In this document: positions 1-5,072 of the stretch, piece after piece
Numbering within the stretch: position 1 is the first letter of the stretch
How the letters are laid out: every line of letters begins with the position of its first letter
NCBI GenBank assembly: GCA_027483745.1
Contig: JAIXTZ010000214.1
Location: 1-5,072, forward strand
Source: Lysobacteraceae bacterium
GTDB lineage: Bacteria > Pseudomonadota > Gammaproteobacteria > Xanthomonadales > Xanthomonadaceae
Length of the DNA stretch: 5,072 nt
Direction: 5' to 3'
Made by a program: the position numbers and the translations under genes
The notes under the pieces: generated by a model
What the model was told of the DNA's origin: nothing
Databases searched by the model: none
Seen by the model: only the letters and a program-made list of their open reading frames with translations

Positions 1-38
1 GCCTGTGGACGGTCGGCGACCAGCCGCCGGAAGCCTGA
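1..38 (+). CDS. rsfS: C-terminal end of probable ribosomal silencing factor RsfS (partial)
   Basis: Only the last 11 codons and a TGA stop (36-38) are present; the first complete codon is 3-5, and the rest lies left of the window. The readable tail is LWTVGDQPPEA. The leucine-tryptophan pair resembles the end of RsfS (formerly YbeB), where a conserved Tyr/Leu-rich helix ends in LW. RsfS binds ribosomal protein uL14 on the 50S subunit and blocks joining with the 30S in starved cells. The stronger argument is context: in many gammaproteobacteria rsfS lies directly upstream of rlmH, and here the stop is four bases before the proposed rlmH start, as in a translationally coupled operon. The visible sequence is too short for a firm call. 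Confidence 0.6.
   Translation, partial: LWTVGDQPPEA
29..33 (+). promoter_or_regulatory. Possible Shine-Dalgarno sequence for rlmH
   Basis: GGAAG lies nine bases upstream of the proposed CTG start at 43, inside the last codons of rsfS. The match to the anti-SD is only partial, but the spacing is suitable and supports initiation near 43 rather than at the GTG at 88. Reinitiation by ribosomes ending on the rsfS TGA (36-38) could also contribute. Confidence 0.4.
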
Positions 39-42
39 TCGC

Positions 43-513
43 CTGAAAGCGAAGCTGATCGCCGTCGGTGAACGGCCGCCCGGCTGGGTGGCCGAGGGCT
101 ACGCCGACTACACCAAGCGCCTATCGCGCGAACTGCCGCTGGACCTCGTCGAAGTGGCACCGGGAATGCGTGGCAAGGGCCGCGACCCGGCGCGCGCCAT
201 GCAGGACGAGGGTGAGCGCGTGCTGGCCGCGCTGCCGAAAAACGCCTGGGTCGTCGCGCTCGATGGCCGCGGCAAGCCCTACACCTCCGAGCAGCTCGCC
301 GAGCGCCTCGCCGCGTGGCGCCAGCAGGGCCGCGATCTCGCCTTCCTGATCGGTGGCCCCGAGGGGCATGCGCCCGACGTCTGGGCCCGCGCCGACGAGC
401 GCTGGGCCCTCGGGCCGATGACGCTGCCGCACATGCTGGTGCGCCTGCTGGTGGCCGAGCAGCTCTACCGGGCCTGCTCGATCCTCGGCAACCACCCGTA
501 CCACCGCGCCTAG
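43..513 (+). CDS. rlmH: 23S rRNA (pseudouridine-1915-N3) methyltransferase RlmH, CTG start
   Basis: RlmH is a SPOUT-class methyltransferase that uses S-adenosylmethionine to methylate pseudouridine 1915 in helix 69 of 23S rRNA on assembled 70S ribosomes, a cytoplasmic late maturation step. Counting from the CTG at 43, the protein has 156 residues, against 155 in E. coli. Visible family features are the N-terminal strand KLIAVGE (about residues 4-10), the SAM-binding trefoil-knot motif LIGGPEG (102-108), TLPHMLVR (127-134) and the terminal NHPYHR (150-155). There is no in-frame ATG, GTG or TTG between the left edge and codon 16. The GTG at 88 would remove the first beta strand, so CTG 43 is chosen because it aligns exactly with the usual MK-x-(K/R)-LIA start. 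The gene follows rsfS by four bases, which suggests coupling. Its stop overlaps the stop of the convergent cyclase gene. Identity is very secure; the start codon is less so. Confidence 0.95.
   Translation: MKAKLIAVGERPPGWVAEGYADYTKRLSRELPLDLVEVAPGMRGKGRDPARAMQDEGERVLAALPKNAWVVALDGRGKPYTSEQLAERLAAWRQQGRDLAFLIGGPEGHAPDVWARADERWALGPMTLPHMLVRLLVAEQLYRACSILGNHPYHRA
510..513. other. CTAG overlap of two convergent stop codons
   Basis: The palindrome CTAG provides TAG as the stop of rlmH on the plus strand (511-513) and TAG as the stop of the cyclase gene on the minus strand (512-510). The two coding regions therefore overlap tail to tail by four bases with no intergenic DNA. Any transcription terminator for either gene must lie inside the other. 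Confidence 0.9.
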
Positions 514-3500
514 GCGGAGCGTTCCCCGCGCGGGACCGTCGCCAGCCGGGGGCGCAGGTTCTGCCACTGCAGGCGGCCCTCGCCGACGAGTTCGGCGATG
601 CGCTTGCCCGGATGGCCGCCGAGCGCGGCATCGCCGATGTGCGGGCCGGCGGTCAGGCCCACCCACGTGTCCCTTCCGCTGGCCTTGGCCTGGTAGAGCG
701 CGGCGTCGGCGAGCTCCAGCGCATGCGCCCAATCGGATTGCGCGCTGGTGCCCAAGGGATGCCTCGTCCAGCCCACGGAGAAGGTCAGCGTCAGCGGCCG
801 CTCCGTGCCGAGATCGAAGTTGAGGCTGTGTCCGTCATCGAGCAGGCGCGTCATGCGCGAAGCGACCGCATCCTCGCGCAGGCCGCCGAAGACGATGATG
901 AATTCCTCGCCGCCCCAGCGTGCGAGTAGGTCGCCCTCGCGCGTCGCCCTGCGGAGGAAGGCGGCGAAGTCACGGAGCACCGTATCGCCGGCCGCATGCC
1001 CGTACTCGTCGTTGAATCGCTTGAAGTGGTCGATGTCGACCAGGGCCAGCACCACGCCTTCGGGGTGCCGAGCGAGCATCGCCGGCATCTGCTGGAAAAC
1101 GGCGCGACGGTTCGGCAGCCCCGTCAGGGTGTCGGTCTGGCTCTCGACGGCGAGTACCGCGTTCGCTTGCGCAAGCCGTTCGTTCGCGCGCTGCCACTGC
1201 GCCGTGCGTTCGTCGACGAGGGCCTGCAGGCGCTCCGTCCGGACCCGTTGGCGGCGCTGGCCGAGCACCACGCCGACGACCAGCAGGAGGAGGGCCGCCG
1301 CCAGTCCCAGCACCCTCACCTCGGGGCGCTCCGCCCATCGCGGTTCGACGCGAACATCGAGCGGATTGCCGGCTTGCACGGACTTGCCGAACTCGTCCCG
1401 CGCCCGCACCCGGAAGCGGAAGTCCCCCGGCGGCAGGTTGGTGTAGAACGCGCTGCGGCGCTCGCCGGCGTCGATCCAGTCGCGGTCGTAGCCGTCGAGT
1501 CGGTACTCGAAGCGCATGGCGCGCGGGCTTCGGAAGTGCAGCGCGGTGAAATCGAAACGCAGGTCGCGCAGTTCGCCGTCCAGAACGAGTGGCCCGGCGT
1601 CCGGCGCGTGGCGCCGATCCCCGTGGGTCGCCGATTCGACGTGGACGAGCGGCTCGGTCCCGCTGCTGCCGATGGCGTCGAGGTCGACGCGCAGCACGCC
1701 CGAGATGGACGGCAGCCAGAGCTGCGCGCCGACCAGCAGGGCGCGTGAGCGCGCGCCGCCATTGCAGCAGCGCGCCCGCTGGCCGCTCTGGTTCCGACCC
1801 GCCATCGAGAGGACCCACGAGGCGCCGACTTCGGCGCCATGCGCGGCGTCGGCGTCCGTGGTGGTGGGGTCGGGCAGGCCGGACAGCGGCAGGCGGTACA
1901 GCCCTTCGATCGAGCTCACGTAGAGCCACTCGTCGTGGATCCGCAAGGTCCACGCGTTCAGCGTGGGCAGGCCTTCGTCGAGCGCGATCGCCCGCTCCCC
2001 GGCGACGAGCGTGAGACCGGAATCGAGCGTTCCGGCCACCAGCAGGCCATTGGGCAAGCGAAGCAGGCTGGTCACCATTCGCCCGCGCAGGTCGCGTGCC
2101 CAGTCCGGCACGCTGACTTGGGCGCCATCGACGTAGCGCAGGCCGTCCTCGGTACCGACCAAGGCGCGGTCATCGTCCATCGGCAGCAGGGAGCGCACGC
2201 GCAGGGCCGACCCCTCGAACGCCCCTTCGCCGACGGGGCGCAGGCCCTGTCGGGCGGTCGAGCGGAACAGGCCGTTGGTCGTCCCCACCCAGATCGCGGC
2301 CGTCGACGGCGCGATGACGTTCACTTGCGTGCCCTCGAGGGCTTCGGCGCCCGGCGGCAGGCTCAGCCGGTCGTTGGACCACTCGCGAAGCCCCCCCCGC
2401 GTGCCGATCCACAGCCGGTCCTCGGGCAGCCGCGCCAGCTCGTAGACCGCGGCGTCGGGCAGCGCCGTCCCGGGCACGAGCGTTTCCGTGCGGCCGTCCC
2501 GCCACAGCGACAGGCCCGAATTCGTTCCGACGAGGACACCGCCCAGGCCATCGTCCTCGAGCGACCAGACGAACGGATCGTCGAGGCCATCGGCTTCGGT
2601 GAGGCGCGACACCAGGCCGTCCCAGGCCCGGAACAGGCTCTCCGTCTGGCTGCCCAGCCACAGGTTGCCTTCGCGGTCCTCGAAGCAGGTGTTCACCCAA
2701 GGATTGCGGACGAACGCCGAGTCCTGGATGGCGTCGAGTTGGCCGCTCGAGCGGAGCCGGTAGAGGCGCGGCGCCGTGCTGATCCACAGGCTTCCGCCGC
2801 TGTCCGCGCAGAGCGTTTCGATGGGCAGCCGACCGAGCTCCGGGATCGGGTTGAACGGCTCCGGGGAGGCATCGCCCACCATCCGCCACAGCCCGTGGGG
2901 GGTGGCGATCCAAAGCGTCCCACCGCGCGGGAGCAGATGGGTGATGCGCAGGTCCTCGCCGCCCGGCAGCGGGATGCTGCGGGTCTGTTCCCCCTCCCGG
3001 CGAAGCAGGCGCCCGCGCGCGCCGATCCACAGCACCGGGCCGTCCGACACCAGCGCGCCGATGTCCATGCCCTCGAGGCCGGCGGGCACCAGCGTCTCGC
3101 CGTCCTGCTCGTAGAGGCCGCGCGAGGTCCCAAAGAGCATCCGCCCCGCCGGCCATTCGGTAATGGACTGCACGGGAACGCCGGTGCCAGCAGCGGCGAT
3201 GCGCGTGACGCGGTCGCGTCGGACCTGCAGGGCGCCCGTCCGGTTGGCGAACCAGACGTCGCCATCGCGCGAGCGGTAGCTCGATTCGGCCATCGACGTG
3301 TCGATGCCGCCGGTGCGGCGACGGTCGAAGGATTCGAAGCGCACGCCGTCGAAGCGCGCGATCGACGATTGCGTCCCCACCCAAAGGTAGCCGTCTCCGT
3401 CCTGGGCGACGCTTTGCACCGCCACCTGCGGCAGGCCATCGGCGACGGTCCAGTTGTCGATGGCGAAATCGCTGAAGCGGCGATCCTCGCTCAGGGCCAT

Positions 3501-3584
3501 CGCGGCGTTGCCACACGACAGCAGGACCGCCGCCATCAGCAGGTCGGTCCAGACGCCTCGGCGTTGGGGAAGTGGCCGCTTCAT
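510..3584 (-). CDS. Membrane diguanylate cyclase with periplasmic two-component-regulator propellers, Y_Y_Y and GGDEF domains
   Basis: Predicted sensor enzyme making cyclic di-GMP from two GTP in the cytoplasm under control of a periplasmic ligand domain; 1024 residues. A signal peptide (1-30) has a basic KRPLPQRR start, a hydrophobic core and an AMA cleavage site. Fourteen Reg_prop-like motifs of the LWIGT-x-x-GL type begin near residues 64, 107, 146, 182, 221, 263, 305, 347, 388, 428, 471, 512, 551 and 620, enough for two seven-bladed propellers. A Y_Y_Y domain (672-733, with YRLDGYDRDW and TNLPPG), a transmembrane helix (758-775) and a coiled coil (777-815) follow. The GGDEF domain (816-975) has LTGLPNRR, DIDHFKRFND (850-859), an inhibitory RxxD site (882-885) and GGEEF (891-895), so it should be active and product-inhibited. 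The ATG at 3584 gives a complete signal peptide; no Shine-Dalgarno is visible. Sensor architecture resembles Bacteroides hybrid two-component systems, some of which bind glycans; the ligand here is unknown. Confidence 0.95.
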   Translation of the reverse strand: MKRPLPQRRGVWTDLLMAAVLLSCGNAAMALSEDRRFSDFAIDNWTVADGLPQVAVQSVAQDGDGYLWVGTQSSIARFDGVRFESFDRRRTGGIDTSMAESSYRSRDGDVWFANRTGALQVRRDRVTRIAAAGTGVPVQSITEWPAGRMLFGTSRGLYEQDGETLVPAGLEGMDIGALVSDGPVLWIGARGRLLRREGEQTRSIPLPGGEDLRITHLLPRGGTLWIATPHGLWRMVGDASPEPFNPIPELGRLPIETLCADSGGSLWISTAPRLYRLRSSGQLDAIQDSAFVRNPWVNTCFEDREGNLWLGSQTESLFRAWDGLVSRLTEADGLDDPFVWSLEDDGLGGVLVGTNSGLSLWRDGRTETLVPGTALPDAAVYELARLPEDRLWIGTRGGLREWSNDRLSLPPGAEALEGTQVNVIAPSTAAIWVGTTNGLFRSTARQGLRPVGEGAFEGSALRVRSLLPMDDDRALVGTEDGLRYVDGAQVSVPDWARDLRGRMVTSLLRLPNGLLVAGTLDSGLTLVAGERAIALDEGLPTLNAWTLRIHDEWLYVSSIEGLYRLPLSGLPDPTTTDADAAHGAEVGASWVLSMAGRNQSGQRARCCNGGARSRALLVGAQLWLPSISGVLRVDLDAIGSSGTEPLVHVESATHGDRRHAPDAGPLVLDGELRDLRFDFTALHFRSPRAMRFEYRLDGYDRDWIDAGERRSAFYTNLPPGDFRFRVRARDEFGKSVQAGNPLDVRVEPRWAERPEVRVLGLAAALLLLVVGVVLGQRRQRVRTERLQALVDERTAQWQRANERLAQANAVLAVESQTDTLTGLPNRRAVFQQMPAMLARHPEGVVLALVDIDHFKRFNDEYGHAAGDTVLRDFAAFLRRATREGDLLARWGGEEFIIVFGGLREDAVASRMTRLLDDGHSLNFDLGTERPLTLTFSVGWTRHPLGTSAQSDWAHALELADAALYQAKASGRDTWVGLTAGPHIGDAALGGHPGKRIAELVGEGRLQWQNLRPRLATVPRGERSA

Positions 3585-3590
3585 GATGCA

Positions 3591-3596
3591 AGGCTA
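3591..3596 (-). promoter_or_regulatory. Predicted -10 box of the cyclase gene (leaderless start)
   Basis: Read on the minus strand, TAGCCT ends six bases before the ATG at 3584, which places the expected transcription start on the A of the start codon. The bases upstream of the ATG contain no purine-rich Shine-Dalgarno sequence. No good -35 hexamer is seen at 16-18 bases. This is a prediction from spacing and motif only. Confidence 0.45.
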
Positions 3597-3622
3597 GCGT
3601 GCCTGCGGCCTGAACGGGCGGC

Positions 3623-3628
3623 TATGCT
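3623..3628 (+). promoter_or_regulatory. Predicted -10 box of maf-rng (leaderless start)
   Basis: TATGCT matches four of six bases of the TATAAT consensus and ends six bases before the maf ATG at 3635, so transcription would begin at the A of the start codon. The GGGGA at 3630-3634 directly touches the ATG and is too close to act as a Shine-Dalgarno site. The -35 region is weak. The spacing mirrors the -10-like box of the divergent cyclase gene. Confidence 0.5.
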
Positions 3629-3634
3629 TGGGGA

Positions 3635-4204
3635 ATGCTTTATCTCGCGTCCCAATCGCCGCGCCGCCTCGCGCTCCTCCAGCAGCTCGGCTTCGCCCCC
3701 GGTCTCCTCGATGTCGACGTGCCCGAGCTCCGCCAGCCGGGCGAGCCGGCCCTCGACTACGTCAATCGGGTGGCCCGCGAGAAGGCCGGGGCCGGCCTGG
3801 TCGAGGTGATGGCGGTGCCTGGCGCACGGGTGCTGGCCGCCGACACCGAGGTGATCCTCGATGACGAAGTCTTCGGCAAGCCCGCCGACGCCGCCGACGC
3901 CGCCCGCATGCTGCGCCGTCTTTCCGGGCGGACCCACGCCGTGGCCACGGTGGTCTGGCTGCTCCACGCTGGCGGCGAGGCCTCGGCCAGGTCGCTGTCG
4001 GAGGTGACCTTCGCCGCGCTGGACGACGCGACGATCGAGGCCTACCTCGCCAGCGGCGAGTGGCAGGGGAAGGCGGGTGGGTACGCCATCCAGGGCCGCG
4101 CCGCCGCCTTCATCGCCCATCTCTCCGGCAGCTACAGCGGGGTGATGGGCCTGCCCCTGTTCGAGACGGCCGCGCTGCTGCGCCGCCACGGAGTGACGAT
4201 TTGA
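3635..4204 (+). CDS. maf: Maf/YhdE-type nucleoside triphosphate pyrophosphatase (dTTP/UTP)
   Basis: Maf house-cleaning enzymes hydrolyse nucleoside triphosphates, including modified pyrimidine forms, to the monophosphate and pyrophosphate in the cytoplasm, limiting incorporation of damaged nucleotides. The 189 residues are close to the usual length of about 190-200. Motifs in order are ASQSPRR (5-11, substrate loop), AADTEV (68-73, with Asp70 as the expected catalytic aspartate), GKP (81-83), LSGRTHAV (96-103), KAGGYAIQG (146-154) and GSYSGVMGLPL (165-175). The KAGGYAIQG signature favours the YhdE subfamily (dTTP/UTP) over the YceF subfamily (7-methyl-GTP). The ATG at 3635 is preferred because it begins the conserved first strand LYLASQSPRR directly. 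The stop overlaps the rng start, and maf-rng is a common gene pair, so the two are probably co-transcribed from the promoter just upstream of maf. Confidence 0.95.
   Translation: MLYLASQSPRRLALLQQLGFAPGLLDVDVPELRQPGEPALDYVNRVAREKAGAGLVEVMAVPGARVLAADTEVILDDEVFGKPADAADAARMLRRLSGRTHAVATVVWLLHAGGEASARSLSEVTFAALDDATIEAYLASGEWQGKAGGYAIQGRAAAFIAHLSGSYSGVMGLPLFETAALLRRHGVTI
4201..4204 (+). promoter_or_regulatory. TTGA start-stop overlap coupling maf to rng
   Basis: TTGA contains the TTG start of rng (4201-4203) and the TGA stop of maf (4202-4204). Such four-base overlaps commonly let a terminating ribosome restart on the next gene. No strong Shine-Dalgarno is evident in the end of maf, so rng translation probably depends on reading of maf. 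Confidence 0.75.
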
Positions 4205-5072
4205 GCGCCGAGATCCTGATCAACGTCACCCCGCGCGAAACCCGCGTGGCGCTTGCCGAGCAGGGCATGCTGCAGGAGTTGCACATCGAACGCAGTTTGC
4301 GCCGCGGCGTGGTCGGCAACCTCTACAAGGGCCGCGTGCAGCGCGTCATGCCGGGCATGCAGGCGGCTTTCGTCGAGCTTGGCCTCGAACGTGCGGCCTT
4401 CCTGCACGCCTCCGACATCGTCCGCGTCCCGCAGGTGCAGCCTTCCGAGAGCGAGGAGCTGGGGCCGCCGGCCCCGCCGCCGTCAATCACCTCGCTGGTG
4501 CACGAGGGCCAGGAGATCGTCGTCCAGGTCGTGAAGGACCCGATCGGCAGCAAGGGCGCCCGGCTCACCACCCAGGTGAGCATCCCGTCTCGCTACCTCG
4601 TGCTGCTGCCGTATTCGAAGGTGATCGGCGTCTCCGCGCGCATCGAGGACGACGCCGAGCGCGCGCGGTTGAAAGGGCTGGTGACCGAGCTGGCCGAAGG
4701 CAGCGGCATGGGCTTCATCGTCCGTACCAATGCCGAGGGGCTGGATCGCGACGCGCTGGAGGCCGACGTGGCCTACCTGCGGCTTGCGTGGCAGTTGATC
4801 CGCGAGGCCTCGCTGAGTACCCCGGTCGGTGCCCGGATCTACGAGGACCTGTCGCTGCCGATGCGCACGCTACGCGACATGATGAGCCACCAGATCGACC
4901 GGGTGCTGGTGGATTCCCGCGAGACGCATGAACGGCTGCTGCGCTTCGCCGGCCAGTTCATGCCCGATTTGGCCGGGCGGATCGAGCATTACGCGGGCGA
5001 GAGGCCGCTGTTCGACCTGAACGGCGTGGAGGACGAGATCTCCCGCGCGCTGCAGAAGGAAGTGCCGCTGAA
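4201..5072 (+). CDS. rng: Ribonuclease G, N-terminal 290 residues (runs off the right edge)
   Basis: RNase G is the smaller RNase E-family endoribonuclease; it matures the 5' end of 16S rRNA and starts decay of some mRNAs in the cytoplasm. From the TTG at 4201 the protein begins SAEILINVTPRETRVAL, matching the E. coli start MTAELLVNVTPSETRVA, which fixes this start. The S1-type RNA-binding domain (about 37-128) has NLYKGRV (40-46), PGMQAAFVELG (51-61) and AAFLHASDI (65-73). Phe57 and Phe67 correspond to RNA-contacting phenylalanines of RNase E. A proline-rich stretch (76-96) fills the variable S1 loop. GFIVRT (171-176) supplies the Arg-Thr pair of the 5'-monophosphate sensor. The fragment ends near VEDEISRALQKEVPL (276-290), just before the DNase I-like catalytic domain, so the metal-binding aspartates and the CPxCxGxG zinc-link lie outside the window. 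About 490 residues are expected in total. Confidence 0.95.
   Translation, partial: MSAEILINVTPRETRVALAEQGMLQELHIERSLRRGVVGNLYKGRVQRVMPGMQAAFVELGLERAAFLHASDIVRVPQVQPSESEELGPPAPPPSITSLVHEGQEIVVQVVKDPIGSKGARLTTQVSIPSRYLVLLPYSKVIGVSARIEDDAERARLKGLVTELAEGSGMGFIVRTNAEGLDRDALEADVAYLRLAWQLIREASLSTPVGARIYEDLSLPMRTLRDMMSHQIDRVLVDSRETHERLLRFAGQFMPDLAGRIEHYAGERPLFDLNGVEDEISRALQKEVPL

Noticed and set aside
88..513. GTG at 88 as the rlmH start
   Set aside because: It would remove the conserved first strand and the GE(R)xPxW segment encoded in frame just upstream, giving a 141-residue protein shorter than the family.
521..536. Possible terminator hairpin just after rlmH
   Set aside because: The inverted repeat GUUCC/GGGAC forms only about five pairs including a wobble, and no T tract follows on either strand.
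3511..3522. Lipoprotein signal (LLSC, residues 21-24) in the sensor protein
   Set aside because: Leucine at the -2 position is a poor lipobox match, a standard AMA cleavage site lies six residues later, and the protein already has a transmembrane anchor.
2170..3591. A 473-codon open frame on the minus strand in another frame of the sensor gene
   Set aside because: The translation is Arg/Pro/Gly-rich shadow sequence. The overlapping frame has fourteen regularly spaced propeller motifs, so it is the real one.
3630..3634. GGGGA before maf as a Shine-Dalgarno sequence
   Set aside because: It touches the ATG with no spacer, so it cannot position the ribosome in the usual way.
1839..3809. A 656-codon open frame on the plus strand, antisense to the sensor gene and running into maf
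   Set aside because: It lies opposite a gene with clear domains in every part and its translation is low-complexity, rich in Arg, Ala, Gln and Gly with no recognisable motif. Long antisense frames are expected in DNA of this GC content.

Overview
The window is gene-dense, GC-rich (roughly 70% by eye) DNA from a chromosome that looks gammaproteobacterial. The most likely source is a member of the Xanthomonadales/Lysobacterales (Lysobacter-, Luteimonas- or Xanthomonas-like). This rests on the rsfS-rlmH and maf-rng gene order, on the close match of the RlmH, Maf and RNase G protein sequences to those families as I remember them, and on a periplasmic-propeller diguanylate cyclase of a type common in that order. 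No database search was possible, so the taxonomy is an inference.

Layout, left to right. Positions 1-38 hold the last codons of what is probably rsfS (ribosomal silencing factor). From 43 to 513 runs rlmH (23S rRNA pseudouridine-1915 methyltransferase), which appears to start at a rare CTG codon. On the opposite strand, 3584 down to 510, lies one large gene for a 1024-residue membrane sensor: signal peptide, 14 propeller-type repeats (two seven-bladed propellers), a Y_Y_Y domain, one transmembrane helix, a coiled coil and a GGDEF diguanylate cyclase domain with intact active and inhibitory sites. Its stop codon overlaps that of rlmH in the four bases CTAG. A 50-bp divergent gap (3585-3634) separates it from maf (3635-4204, dTTP/UTP pyrophosphatase). 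maf overlaps the TTG start of rng (4201 to beyond the right edge, RNase G) by four bases.

How it fits together. rsfS, rlmH, maf and rng form a housekeeping neighbourhood for ribosome maturation, nucleotide-pool cleaning and RNA processing. The sensor cyclase sits inside it in reverse orientation and looks like an insertion that separated rlmH from maf. It left no room for an intergenic terminator on one side and only a minimal divergent promoter region on the other. Both genes leaving that region have a TANNNT -10-like box exactly six bases before the ATG and no usable Shine-Dalgarno sequence, so both are predicted to make leaderless mRNAs.

No mobile element, CRISPR array, tRNA/rRNA or clear factor-independent terminator was seen, and no stretch over 300 bases lacks a gene. 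I did not find a clearly new biological system. The most informative features are the propeller cyclase (unknown ligand), its insertion context, the paired leaderless promoters and the CTG start of rlmH.
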